Source of the DNA: Euryodendron excelsum
Taxonomy: Eukaryota; Streptophyta; Magnoliopsida; Ericales; Pentaphylacaceae
Assembly (NCBI GenBank): GCA_033060915.1
Contig: CM065377.1
Coordinates: forward strand, 40,543,183-40,607,182
Length of the DNA stretch: 64,000 bases
Direction of reading: 5' to 3'
The number at the start of each line of letters is the position of its first letter. The stretch's first letter is position 1. The notes beneath the pieces are model-generated. The model was given only the letters and a program-made list of their open reading frames with translations. It had not been told where the DNA came from and searched no databases. Made by a program: the position numbers and the translations under genes. This document shows, in pieces, positions 1 to 11,249 of this stretch.

Positions 1-1513
1 ACTAAAGTGTCCCTACCCTTTTATGGTTAGGGATTCCAAGGGAATATAGTACATTGAAGTACAACCTTTAAAGTTATCCATATTAGGGTTTCAAAACCCT
101 AAAGTGCTTTCAAAAGCTCTTTTCAAAAATTATTTTTAAACATCACAATCTTGAAGCAACCCTAATCCTTCCATGGTTAGAATTGTTCAAGTATGAGTGA
201 GATATTCAAGAAGGGTTCTATAACCCTAAATTTTAAAAACTAAAAGGGAAGTTTCTAGCCCCCTTTTCCAAACTTGTTTTCAAAACCGATAGCCTAAAAA
301 GAAATTAGTTTTTCAATGACTAACCTTTTAAAGGTGATGAAACACCAAATATGTCTTTCATAAGATATTCAAAAACTACTTTCAAAAGCTTTTCGAAGAC
401 AAGTTCACGAGAGCATTTCTAATCCAAACTCCACCTCTAAAGTTTTTCAAAACAAGACTTTGAAACATTTTCAAAACTCCCTTGAGTTATTCCAAAACCT
501 TTCTAAAACTCCCTTGAGTTGCTACAAAGCACTTCTAAAACTCTCTTGAGTTGTTTTAAAAACATTCCAAAACTCCCATGAGTTAATTCTAAAAAACATT
601 TAAAATCATCTTCAATCCCAATTTCAAAAACATTCCAAACATCTCAAGTCCTATTTCAAAGGCATTTTCTAAACTCTCAATTTCCCTTTTTTTTCCAAAG
701 ACCCCAAAACTTTTCAAAACTCTCCAAAGATCTCAAAGTGTCTTCAAAACTTTTCAATGGCCTTAATGCTCCTCTTCTATCAAGCCCTTGTCTGAACTAT
801 GAATGACCTGATTCTCGCCAAATGAGATACGTAGGTAACCTAAAATGGTGTGGTCATAACCTTTATTTCAACCCAAGTTCCCTTTTTAAAATCTTCTTTC
901 AATTCAAGACTTCTATTTCAAATCTTTTCAAAACTTTCTATCTTCAAAACATCTCTTCAAAAATATGCATCATGCATCATGCATCATTCATCCAAAAAGT
1001 GATGACCAGACCCTATTTTCAAAATTTTAAAGTGAATATTAAGTGAATAGTAATAACCGGTTATTCAAGTGAGTGAATTAAGGGTTATTGGACATGTAGG
1101 TACCGAAAGTGCAGGGTAGGGTGATGATCTTAGGATATCTTCCCTACACGTAACCATCCCCCAGACCATAGATTTTTATTTTGAAGATCAAAATTGGAGT
1201 CACGTTTTCAAAAAGAGCTTTCCAAAGGTTATTAAGACCTATTTTCCAAAAACCTTCTTAGAAGGACATTTTCAAAACCTTTTCGAAAAACCTAAATTTA
1301 GTCTTCAGATTACACTTAGTTATAGGTGACCTAACACATCTTTAACTATGTTAGATGGCGACTCCAAACTTTTTTTAAAAGCCCTTGTTTAACTCAATTT
1401 AAAGTTCAAATCTAATCGCACTCGTCCTTCTAGGAGGATGAGTTTTAACGAGAGAGCATAGTTTTTTTTCCCGAGCTAGAAGGGTTTCGGGGTCCAAAAA
1501 CTAGGGCAGGACA
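1..1513 (+). mobile_element. 3' part of a long Ty3/gypsy-type LTR (truncated by window edge)
   Basis: This AT-rich, non-coding stretch is full of degenerate short units of the type CAAAACTTTTC / AACTCCCTTGAGTT. It matches, in the same order, the right half of the complete LTR at 30089-33937: the GTAGGTACCG...GGGTAGGGTGATG block (about 1089-1125), a TGGCGACTC motif at about 1354, and the CTAGGAGGATGAGTTxTAACGAGAGAG block (1431-1456). By alignment to that LTR the end falls near 1513 (…GGCAGGACA). The left end is outside the window, so no target duplication can be tested. ORFs here are chance. Confidence 0.6.
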
Positions 1514-2050
1514 GCAAGGAGTTCTAGGGCCATACTAAGCTCAAGTAGGCCTATGAGAGATCCCCCAATCGGTGGTTTACATAGGCTTTCCTTTAAGCAT
1601 GACCTAAGAACCCTCTTGTTCCAAGCATGCAAGAAATGGAGGTAGAAGATGGAGGTTAAAATAGAGAAAGCTCAAGTGAGCTTAGAGGGAGAAGAGATGG
1701 AGTGGGAGAGACATAAATGTAATGAGAAACCCCACCTTGGTCTTTAATCCACCATTGTTGAGTAGTCTTGAGCTTGAATAGTCTTGAATGGACTTGAGAA
1801 GGCTTGAATTGGCTTAGAGCTTTAAAGAACTTAAGGGAATTTTGAAGCTCTGGATTGAATTTGGTAGAGTTTTGTTACTGTTTTCAGTATGAATTACACT
1901 GGGGGTTGGCCTGGTATTTATAGGCAAAATAGCCGGGGGCTGGTGCATATGCTACATGTGCCTAGTCAAAATTTAGCCCTCTCCGGGTTCTTCAAACTCT
2001 CACCCCTTTCCATATAACTCATTTTCCCAGCCCAAGGTCCAACTAAAAAA
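1514..2050 (-). repeat. Inverted fragment of the same LTR family, with U3/TATA region
   Basis: Read on the minus strand, this stretch resembles the middle of the LTR at 30089-33937 (about 31290-31400: CTCCATCTTCT..., TTTCTTGCATGCTTG). A TATA-like CTATAAATACC lies at about 1912-1922, with the GCACATGTAGCATATGCACC block upstream of it. It therefore sits head-to-head with the LTR at 1-1513. No gene is seen. Confidence 0.4.
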
Positions 2051-2081
2051 GGTAGTTAACTCTGGTTTAACACCCGACCCC

Positions 2082-2567
2082 ATGAAAGAGCGTAAAAAGA
2101 AATCAATGGCAGAGTTAGGGATCAAAGTTCTCAAAAACCGTAAAACTCGCAAAACTAATCAGACCTCTTCATCCTCATCCCTAGCTCCAGCCTCAGTGTC
2201 TATTTTCTCTCTCTCATCTACTAACTTTAAGAATAGAAAGCAAGTAATTTTGAAAAATCTGCATGAACACGGCTGCTCTGAATCTTTAAAAACAATTGAA
2301 ATTGGGAAAGTTTTGGGAATTAATTTCAAAGGAAAGGAGGATCTCTTTAAAGATAAACGGATGCAGATAGAATGGGAAGATTACGAAAACACCAAAGGAA
2401 AGGCAAAGGAAAAGGTAGAGGCAAAGAAACCTCCAAAGAAATTGGGAAAGGAGTTCCTCTTTAGGAACACAGATCTGCAGTCCAGACGTTTATTATTGTT
2501 TCCCAATGAAGATGCACATATGAAACATTCGTGGTTTAGGGAAAGACCAAAAGAAAAGAATGGCTAG
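2082..2567 (+). pseudogene. LINE-1 ORF1 C-terminal remnant
   Basis: The 161-codon frame is lysine-rich and serine-rich (KERKKKSMAELGIKVLKNRK near its start), as expected for the basic tail of a plant LINE ORF1 nucleic-acid-binding protein. No RRM or zinc knuckle is visible, so the N-terminal two thirds appear to be missing. It overlaps the start of ORF2 by about 60 bp. Assignment rests mainly on position. Confidence 0.45.
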
Positions 2568-5500
2568 GAAGTTAATTACTAGCAGAGGTATGGATATGGC
2601 TATGTTTCAGGAAACTAAACGGAAAGAATGCAATAAAAGGAAGGTTAAAGCTGTCTGGGGAAGGTCAGAATGCAAGTGGGAGGCTATAAATGCAGAGGGC
2701 TTATTCGGAGGCCTGTTATGCATCTGGTCAATTGGCTTTTACAATTTAGAAAATGTGATCAAAGAGGAGCACTTCATTCTTATGATGGGTACAATCCATA
2801 ATTCTTTCAAGTGTGCCATCATCAACATTCATGCCCCAAACATTGAGGTTGATAGAGAAGTCATATGGGGTAAGCTACTCTCTCTAAAACTCAGCTGGAA
2901 CATCCTATGGTGTATAAGAGGAGATTTTAATGAAGTCTTAAAAGTTGGGGAGAGGTCCACATGTACCAAGCTAACAAAAGGAATGAAGACTTTCAATGAC
3001 TTTATAAGAACAATAAGGTTGAAAGATATGCCTATGGTGGGCAAAAAATTCACATGGTCTAACTCACAGAACCATAAAGTATGGTCCAAACTGGACAAGT
3101 TCTTGTTAAATAATGAGTGGATGGAATACTTAAATTGTACATAGTGGGGGTTGCAAAGGATGCTCTTGGATCACTCTCCTATTCTGCTACCTGATGAAAA
3201 GCAAGATTGGGGCCCAAAGCCTTTCAAGATCTTCGAAGCACAGTTCAAGTCAAATTTATTCATTCAATTAACTAAGGAAGCTTGGTCATCCCTGCAAATC
3301 TCTGGATGGGCAGGGCTCATCCTCCAAAGGAAACTACAGGAGCTAAAAATGAAAATCAAGGTATGGCACAAATCCAAAGCACACACGTTGGAAAACAAAT
3401 TAAAGGCGCTTGAAGAAGAACTACACAAGCTTGATTTATCTAGTGAATCTAATGGAACTACTGAAGACTTCGTTCAAAGGAGAAGAACCATAAAGCACAA
3501 ATTATTGAGATTGTACTTAAGGGAAGAATCTTTCACCAGGCAGAAGTCCAGGATTCTATAGCTTCAACTTGGTGACAAGAATACAAGCTTCTTCCATGCT
3601 GCTGTGAAATCCAGAATTAGAAGGAATATGATCAGTCAGTTGTTTGTAGATGGACAAATCATTTCATCACTAAGCCAGATCAAAGACTCTGTCCTTTCTC
3701 AATTTGCCAACCTATTCAATGGATCCTCCATGGAAAGACCATTGCTAGAAGGACCCTTGCTAAAGAAGCTATGTATGGAAAGTAAGTCCTCCATGGAAGC
3801 CAATTTTCATGAATTAGAAGTCTGGAATGCTATTAAGAATTGTAATGGAAGCAAGGCCCCGAGGCCAGATGGTTACAAGATGTGCTTTTGGTAGAAGTTC
3901 TGGAAAACAACAAAAGGAGAGATCACAAGCTTCATGAATGAATTCCATTCAAATGGGAAATTGTTCAAAGGTATCAATGCATCCTTCATCACTATAGTCC
4001 CAAAAGTTAACTGCCCAGAATCCCTATGAAATTACAAGCCTATTTCCTTTGTGTCATCCCCATATAAGATCCTATCCAAAACATTATCTACAAGGCTAAG
4101 GAGTGTGATGCATGAGGTAATTAGTGATAACCAATCTGTTTTTGTCCAAGGTAGGCAAATACTTGATGAAGTGTTAATTGCAAATGAACTAATTGATGAT
4201 TGGAAAAGGAATAAGAAAAAGGGCATTATCCTAAAGCTTGATTTCGAAAAAGCTTTTGACTCAATTAGCTCGGATTTTCTACTCAACATGATGTCCTTGA
4301 TGGGTTTTGGTCCTATATGGTGCAAGGGGATAAAAGAATGCCTCTCCTCTGCCTGGGTATCTGTCCTTGTAAATGGTATTCCAACCAAAGAATTCAAGAT
4401 GGAGAAGGGCTTAAGACTGGGAGACCCTTTGTCCCCATTTCTCTTCAATATTGCAGTAGAAGATCTCAGCACATTACTCTCAAGGGCAAGAGACAAAGAT
4501 AACGTAAAGGGCTGCGCTCTTGGAACAAATGGTATGTCTATCTCCCACCTCCAATATGCTGATGATACTATACTTTTCTGTCACACTGATATTGAGGAAA
4601 TCAAGAATCTACAGGGAATTCTCAGGTGCTTTGAATTACTGCCTAGACTCAAAATCAATTTTCCAAAATTAATTGTAAGTGAAATTGGTGTAGATGAATG
4701 TTTTTTGGTTCAGGCAATGGACATTTTCAAGTGTAACAAACAAAATTTGCCAATGAAGTACCTTGGTCTTCCACTAGGTTCCAACCTTAGGAAGGTAGCC
4801 AGTTGGTTTGAAATTCTGGATAAAATAAAGAAGAAACTAGCCCCTTAGAAAAGAAAAATGCTATCTATTGGTGGTAGGCTAACTTTGATTAAGTCCTCTA
4901 TGGCCAACCTCCCCAACTACTGTCTATCTATGTTTAGAGCCCCAATTAAAGTGTGTAAGGAAATTGAAAGGCTGCAGAGAAACTTTTTATGGGGTGATGT
5001 GGAATTAAAGAGAGGTGTTCACTATGTCAAATGGAATAGAGTTGCATTACCAATGAACAAAGGAGGTCTTGGTATCACTCCAATAAAAGTAATGAACATG
5101 GTTCTGTTATCAAAATGGTGGTGGAAGTTTGTTAATGACAGGAATGCCATATGGAGAAGAGCAGTCTGCCACAAATACAACATTCAAGAATCAAGATGGA
5201 CATTGCCACCAGGATCTGAGGCAAATTTCTCAATTCTTATGAATGATATAGCAATGCTTAATGAGGATCAGTAAGTTTCTAAAGACATTTTGAGGTCAAA
5301 TCTCAGTATGCAAGCAAATAAAGGCATATCAACTGATTTTTGGTCTGAGCCCTGGGTTAACGGTCTCTATCCCAAAGAGCTATTCCCTAGACTCTTCTCT
5401 CTCTCTCGGCAACACTCTGCCCCAATCTCAGAAATCAGAAGAGGTTCATGTGAGTGGAATTTCATATTTAGAAGAATGCTATTCTCTTGGGAGGAAACAT

Positions 5501-6204
5501 TGCTCGAAGATCTGAAAAGGATGCTGGCTAGTGTTCCTTATCTTGAGGGCAAAGAAGATTTGGTGATTTGGAAAGGAAGTGCAGATAGAGTTTACAAAGT
5601 CAGCTCGTTCATTGATATAGCAAATCAAGATAGTAATTTTCCTCATCGAATGGTGAAGATCTTGTGAAAGACATGGGCTCCCCTAAAAATACAAATCTTC
5701 TGCTGGTTATGTTTTCAAAAGAAAATCGAAACCAGAGCTCTGTTACTGCACAGGAAGGTGCTGCAGCTGGATGAAAGTACAAATTGTGGCCTTTGTGACC
5801 AAGCTCCTGAAGACATTGATCATCTGCTTCTTCATTGCAGATTATCTTGGCTTGTGTGGTGTGCCATCCTCAAATGGTGGGCTGTAAGTTGGATATGCCC
5901 ACCTTCAATTGATGATCGTATCTTATTGTGGTTTGAATGTAAAAATTCAAACCTGGGCAAACCAATCTGGCAAGCCCTATTTTTAGGCACTCTGTGGAAT
6001 TTGTGGTGTGCCAGAAATGAGGCCACTTTCGAACAAAAGCAGTGCAACTGGGTTGATATTGTTGACTCATTAAAGCAGATGGCCATGCCATGGATTCAAG
6101 CAAAGTCCTTGCCTGGTAGCTTCAGTGCAGACAGCTTCTTCTATTCACTGGATGGGGTAAAACCCCTTAAGGTGAGATCTATTAGAAGGCAACAGTTCAA
6201 CTAG
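2506..6204 (+). pseudogene. LINE-1 ORF2: endonuclease-reverse transcriptase, broken
   Basis: ORF2 starts at ATG 2506. By comparison with the LINE-2 start (MKILTWNVRG), the tryptophan codon of the WN motif is TGA here (2521). The endonuclease follows with QETK (about 2610) and GDFNEVLK (about 2925). RT begins near 4030 and carries LKLDFEKAFDSI (about 4230), GDPLSPFLFN and an intact YADD catalytic box (about 4555). The C-terminal part has a zf-RVT region (CGLC...HLLLHC, 5785-5850) and a WNLWCARNEATF stretch. In-frame stops at about 3142, 3559, 3892, 4027, 4846, 5272 and 5665 split it. This protein class nicks target DNA and copies LINE RNA; this copy cannot encode an intact protein. Confidence 0.85.
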
Positions 6205-6374
6205 TTCTTGTACAGGTCTTGTTAGTTAGTTGTTGTTCAGTTGATCCCCATTCAACAGTAGGTGTGTTTACTTAAGGTATCCGTCAGAGCATGTATCTGT
6301 GGTAACCCTTTATCTTGTAATCTCTTCTATTATCAATATTATCTCTTTTTACCGTTCAAAAAAAAAAAAAAAAA

Positions 6375-6530
6375 GCAATGTTCTCCTTTGCTTGCATAGA
6401 TGTTATTTCTTGGTGATGATCTAGGCTCTATAGAATTGTCCTTAGTTTCTGTTCTAGCCCTTGATGTAATATATTTTGCTATCAATGAATTTCCTTTTTG
6501 CTGTTTCTAAAATAAATAAAAAAAGAAAAC
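6375..6530 (+). repeat. Probable 3' tail of an older LINE
   Basis: Right after the LINE-1 poly-A comes a second L1-like tail: GTAATATATTTTGCTATCAATGAA then a degenerate A-rich end (AAAATAAATAAAAAAAG). This matches the style of the LINE-3 and short-LINE tails in this window. LINE-1 may have inserted into an older LINE. Confidence 0.4.
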
Positions 6531-6587
6531 ATATCAAAATATTACACTTGAATTCCACATGTTTCCGCTCTCACATGATAATACATA

Positions 6588-6588
6588 G

Positions 6589-6627
<39 letters not shown>

Positions 6628-6640
6628 GAGAGAGAGAGAG
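6588..6640. repeat. Compound microsatellite (AC)n(TA)n(GA)n
   Basis: Uninterrupted AC, then TA, then GA dinucleotides, 80 bp beyond the 3' end of PKS-A. Confidence 0.95.
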
Positions 6641-6718
6641 GTACATGTTTATATCACACAGACTTGACCTATATGGTGCATTTTTCATGTTCTCCTCTGG
6701 CCAAAGAAGACACATTAC

Positions 6719-8491
6719 TCAATGAGCTGCAGCTGTAGGGACACTACGCAACACAATGGTCTCCACAGTCACACTAGGTCCAAATCCAAGGAGAACACCC
6801 CACTCAAATCCTTCACCAGTGGTAGTTCTTCCTTCAGCAAGTGACCTCTTCCTCATCTCAGCCAAAACAAATATAACACTTGAACTCCACATGTTCCCAT
6901 AATCACGCAGCACTTGCCTGCTTGCTATGAGACTCTCCTCCTTCAGCTTGAGTTTTTCCTCAATTTCGTCAAGCATTTTTCGGCCACCCGGATGAACTAT
7001 CCAAAACAATGACTCCCAGTCAGTAATACCAAGGGAACTGAAAGCTTCAACCAAGCACTTGTCAATGTTACTTGATACTACACTTGACAGCTGCTTTGAG
7101 AAGTAATAAATTAGGCCAACTTCACGTAATTTTCCTCCAACTGCACCCTTTGACTCAGGGAGAATCGTTTGATTTGCAGAAACAATATGGAATAACGTGT
7201 TGGGATCTGCACCAACAATGAAAGCTCCAGCACCATCACCAAAGATTGCATGGCCTACAAGAATATCCAAATGGGAATGCAAAGGCCCACGAAAAGCATT
7301 GATCATGACTTCGGAGCAAACGGCAAGAACACGTGCACCGGGGTTGTTCTCGGCTAGATCCTTGGCTAGACGGAGGACAGTTACACCACCATAGCACCCA
7401 AGGTGGTATAACATGAACCTCTTCACAGAGGGCTCAAGACCAAGGAGCTTAATAAGTTGATAGTCCACCCCTGGCATTACTGTGCCCAAGGTCGAGTGGA
7501 ATACGAGGTGTGTGATCCTTGATTTGCGTTGCCCCCACTCTTTGATGGCCTTTGTTGCTGCTTCAGCTCCATGTTTAGGTACTTCCATTATCTCCACATC
7601 TAAACGTGTATCAAGAGATGGGATCAGCTGGGCACCTCCGTTTGGATTTTCCTTGAGTATTTCTTCGGTCAGATGCATGTAACGTTTTTTGATCATCGAT
7701 TTCTCACCCGATTGAGGCCAAAATTGACCTATTAAAACATCCCTATATGCTTTTGAACTTGTATATAAAAAAATAAATAAATTGACTTTTGCAGTAAGAA
7801 AATTGTACCTAGGTTTGTTATGTTGCTTCCATAAGCTAAACTAAACACAATTTGAGAATTTGCATGAAATGTTCATGCATGGTTTAGTGCCCACTAATTA
7901 AGGATAAGGATTTCCTCGAGCTTGGGTTGTAATGAATTCCTATTATCCGTGTACGTGGCAATATACCATTTTATCATGCATTCATTTTTTTTATTTGACT
8001 CTTTTTTAAGATAGAGTAATCTCATAATTAGTGCTAAGAATCTAGAAAAAGTAAAAGTTCATTAACTACACAATTTTAATACTTAGCAACTTGATGTGCT
8101 GCCATGTAAGTTGGGCTTCAGGAATTGCTCTATCCTAAGCGTGAGGAAATCTTTGTCTATTAATGAAAGGCATTGTCAAAAGTACGTACCTTGATAGGTC
8201 TTAAAATGTCTTAGAATTATAGAACCTAATTTCATGTACAGAATTTTTCTAGTAAAATAATAAGAAAATTTAGCCAACATTATGCTACCTACGTATGTCT
8301 TGTTGATCTACAATTAAATCATATGTATACTTACATAGGAGCTTAAACTTTGCTTTTAAGCCGGTCATGTGCTCGCTTTTGGTGACCCGAAAATAATAAT
8401 CTGGATAGTCAGCTTGATAGAAACAGTTTGGTGGATTTGCAGTGCCAACAGCTAGAATCGTGGCCTTTTGAGTTTCTTTCGCCAATTCCAT
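6719..8491 (-). CDS. Type III polyketide synthase (chalcone-synthase-like), copy A
   Basis: There are two exons: 8335-8491 (ATG at 8491) and 6719-7707 (stop 6719-6721), 381 codons if joined at the ancestral junction; CHS is about 390. The intron splits the Cys codon at the family's conserved place (donor T|GTAAGT). The protein should condense a starter CoA with malonyl-CoA units in the cytosol. By eye against alfalfa CHS2 numbering, the catalytic Cys164 (HLGCYGG), Phe215 (IFGDG), His303 (FWIVHPGG) and Asn336 (YGNM) are all present. Pocket residues differ: Ala at 197, Tyr at 265, Trp at 338, and GFGPS replaces GFGPG, so the product is not naringenin chalcone by default. Oddities: the expected acceptor is GG, not AG, and the TATA region seen in sister copies is deleted. 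An in-frame ATG further upstream (8584) is unlikely to be the start, since copy C aligns from 8491. Expression is doubtful. Confidence 0.85.
7708..7730 (-). other. PKS-A splice acceptor: mutated site plus in-frame cryptic site
   Basis: On the minus strand the intron ends AATCGG|GTGAG, where copy C has AATCAG|GTGAG (43191-43201). The two bases before exon 2 (7709-7708) are GG. A new AG (TTTTAATAG|GTCAA, junction at 7729/7728) lies 21 nt upstream. Using it would keep the frame and add seven residues (QFWPQSG) after the split Cys. The next AG downstream, inside GTGAG, would create an immediate TAA. Confidence 0.75.
7708..8334 (-). other. PKS-A intron
   Basis: The single intron is 627 bp, starts GTAAGT and holds no gene. 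It shares the TGCATGAAATGTTCA...GCATG block with the copy C intron and with the remnant at 12350-12430. Confidence 0.75.
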
Positions 8492-8635
8492 CAGTAACTG
8501 CTTCTTCTGCTGCTTGTCTCTGTGAGGTGGTGGAGATGGGGATAATGGTGGAAGAGAGAACCTCAAAGAATTCATGTGGTTCAAGTAGTTTTCAATCCCT
8601 CAAGCTCTCGTAGTCTCAATCAATCAAGCTATCTT

Positions 8636-8769
8636 GATTGATTCTTTTAAGGGTGAGGTTGGATGATTCTTTGGCTGTAGCCAGTGTGGTCATATTCCTA
8701 TCCCTTTTGTAATCTTCTTGTATATCAATATATATATTTTGCTGCTTCAAAAAAAATAAATAAATAAAT
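8636..8769 (+). mobile_element. Very short 5'-truncated LINE, 134 bp
   Basis: It has an L1-like 3' end (CCTATCCCTTTTGTAATCTT...) and an A-rich tail (AAATAAATAAATAAAT). It is flanked by an exact 10-bp target duplication AAGCTATCTT (8626-8635 and 8770-8779). It lies about 145 bp upstream of the PKS-A start codon. Confidence 0.8.
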
Positions 8770-8779
8770 AAGCTATCTT

Positions 8780-10253
8780 CTGGCTAGCTTAATATATTTA
8801 ATGTTTAGATCAATTAATTCGACGTTTCAAAAAGTTTACTTAACCAACCGTATAATCTACTCATTAAACTTTCTCTTTATATGTTATATATTTGTTAAAA
8901 AATTATTTGAATTTGTCCACTTTGAATATCGTTTATTATTTTTCATAAATAGTTCGCTTAAGTTGTTTATGTCTAGATTTAGGAAAAAAGTTCAGTAGTT
9001 AGGAGATACGGAATTCTTCGATTCATATTAGATTTTGTTGTGTGTTATTTACTTAATTAAAAGTCTCTTCATTAATTACAAATTTATGTTACTGATGTAA
9101 CAAAATACTCCATATCTTAATTTAATGGGGATGAGTAATGAGTAGTTAGTACCACCTGACAACTTGACTGTTTTCTCTAAATTTGTGTTTTAACTTTATA
9201 TATCAATATAATCAAATCAATGATATAATGAGAACTAGTTACTGTGATTTTTCAGTAAACAGGAGATATTATAAGATCTGTTATTGTGATTTTCCGTCAT
9301 ACATGAGATATAAAAAGATTTATTTATTGTAATTTCCCACCGAACATGAGATATATTTAGATCTATTCATTGCGTATTTCATGACGTCAAATGCAAACTT
9401 TGTGTAACTTGAACCCGACGAATGTTCGGTCACTTGAAAGCTCACTCGAGATCGCCTTGCATAAACAAGCCAACATATTTTGAAATTCATTAATCTTTTT
9501 ATCTCAGCTCAAAGTTCGCTCACTAAGTTTTTATGCACTATAGAACTATACAAAACAAAATTAAATTTTTTAAGTACAAATTGATTGAAGCTCATTTGAG
9601 ATCAACTAGATAGATAAACAAATCAAGTTTAAATATATTTTAAAACTCATTAAATTTTTAAGTCAAGCTTAAACAACTCAACTAGACTTATGTTCGGCTC
9701 CCTAACGCTTATTCAAGATTGGCTCGTGTAAGCAAGCCATATTTGAATATGTTTTAAAACTCAATAATTTTTTGAGTTCGATTCAAACTTGGCTCAATAA
9801 ACTTTTATGCACTTTATAACTATATATGAATAAAAAAAATTATTTGAGTCCAATTTGATTTAAGTTCACAATAGATCAAGTCGAACAATAAATGAGATAA
9901 ACTTGAACACAATTCGAAATTCGTTAATTAAACAACCACCTACTAGACTCATTTGCAGTCCTAATTGTAAATCTCCTCTTTCAAGTTTGGGCCACTTCAT
10001 ACAAGAAAATCATAAACCATGTTTAACCAGTCTTGCCCCCTCTCTCAGATTTCCATGATGCAATCTATTTGAAGGTTCATCTTTGAGGATGCCAAATCAA
10101 CTCAAGAGCTTGTTATACATCGCATTCGAAATGAACCCATTTTATTGGCACTGAAGAAAATAATTTCAAGGATTCCCTGTACATGTTATCTGGTGTTTCT
10201 GTCTTTATATACATCATCGATGGTGATGTGTACGTTATGAAATATTACTCATT
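8780..10253. repeat. PKS upstream DNA, segmentally duplicated, no gene
   Basis: No coding sequence is seen. The stretch matches 21900-23470 (for example GAGATxTxTTTATTGTGATTTCCCACC repeats near 9230-9370, and the GCTCAATAAxxTTTTATGCACT block) and partly 54640-55480. It is the distal upstream flank of the PKS unit, copied at least three times in the window. Confidence 0.6.
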
Positions 10254-10258
10254 TACAG

Positions 10259-10569
10259 TGTTAATGTAAACACAGCTCCAGCTCTTCCATCGTCAAAGAT
10301 CAAGCCTTCATTGTCAAAGATGAAGATTGGTCAAGCTTCCCTTGTCAAAAGCTCACATGTCCTCCTCTCCATTGTCAAAGTCTTCACCTGCCAAATGATT
10401 TTGTTAATACATATCAGCCATTGTCAAGGCAAAGCCATGATCAATGGCTGATTTGTCTCCCTCATCCTCTCTATAAATTTTCTGTATAATCTGTAAATAC
10501 ATATCTTGTACAAACGAATTTATCAATAATAATTCTCATTTCTCTCTGGATTTTTTACTCTTTATAACA
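10259..10569. mobile_element. Solo LTR, 311 bp
   Basis: It begins TGTTAATG and ends TTATAACA (terminal inverted TGTTA/TAACA). A TATA-like CTATAAATTTT lies near 10481. It is flanked by a 5-bp duplication, TACAG (10254-10258) and TATAG (10570-10574), one mismatch. The duplicate locus at about 55845 lacks it (TTTTACAGAATGAATC), which fixes both ends. Size suggests a copia-type LTR; orientation is uncertain. Confidence 0.75.
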
Positions 10570-10588
10570 TATAGGATGAATCTATGCT

Positions 10589-10995
10589 TAGAAATGGAAA
10601 TTCAACCCAAAAAAGGGATTCTTGACCCGACCTACCCCTAATAGGAAAAATTTGGAGTTTAGTAAACAAGTTACCGGCCATTATGCAAAAAAATAAAAAA
10701 TAAAAAATAACCAAACGAATGTTTGGGACAAGATAAGGTTTACATGATATTCACTTGAACCAATCATCTATCAAAATGACTAGAATGCTCCTGTTACATT
10801 GTAGTAATATATAAATATCACTTAGAATATATAGAGTAAGGAATTTACATATATAAAAAAGTATCCTCTGCCTCTTATTATGCAGACTACTTGTTATTTT
10901 TCAAAGTATGTGAGATTAGAAGAAAAAAATTGTTGAGTATGTGCTAAATAAAAAATAAGAAACATGAGGGTTAATCCGACCCGTTGCCATCCCTA
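10589..10995. mobile_element. Non-autonomous hAT-like element, 407 bp
   Basis: The ends are imperfect inverted repeats: TAGAAATGGAAA at the left and, on the other strand, TAGGGATGGCAA at the right. These match the plant hAT style. The paralogous locus (TCTATGCCCTTCAGAC near 55850) lacks the insert. Flanks TCTATGCT (10581-10588) and TCTACCTC (10996-11003) look like a decayed 8-bp duplication. No ORF. Confidence 0.65.
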
Positions 10996-11249
10996 TCTAC
11001 CTCTCTTCAGATACCATGAAACACGAAAGGAAGCACCTTAGAAGATTTGACTCAGTTGGATATCAACCTAGGGCAAAATATAGATTCAAACTATGCCCTC
11101 CCTTGAAGCTGAAAATAAGGCAAGACCAGTACAAATCACATTCCAGCGTTTGTAAGTTATACAACAAGATTTACAGGCCTAAGTTCATATAAATTCAAAC
11201 AAAACAAAGCCGCTTGTATGAAGATTAATCATGAACAAAATTCTCAAAA

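Larger units (their letters stand above)
2055..6374 (+). mobile_element. LINE-1: L1-type non-LTR retrotransposon, degenerate
   Basis: The element has the plant L1 order: a basic ORF1 remnant, ORF2 with apurinic endonuclease, reverse transcriptase and a C-terminal zinc-finger/RNase-H-like region, a 3' UTR and a poly-A tail at about 6359-6374. I could not find a target-site duplication, so the 5' end is approximate and the copy may be 5'-truncated. Several in-frame stops make it non-autonomous. It ends about 345 bp from the stop codon of PKS-A. Confidence 0.85.

Noticed and set aside
1..260. Telomere-like AAACCCTAA words
   Set aside because: Only scattered single copies within LTR-derived sequence, not tandem repeats.
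7197..7682. Plus-strand ORFs inside PKS-A
   Set aside because: Shadows of the conserved PKS coding strand.
8335..8584. Upstream start of PKS-A at 8584 (MNHMNS...)
   Set aside because: Copies B and C align only from the ATG at 8491; the extra residues read the leader.
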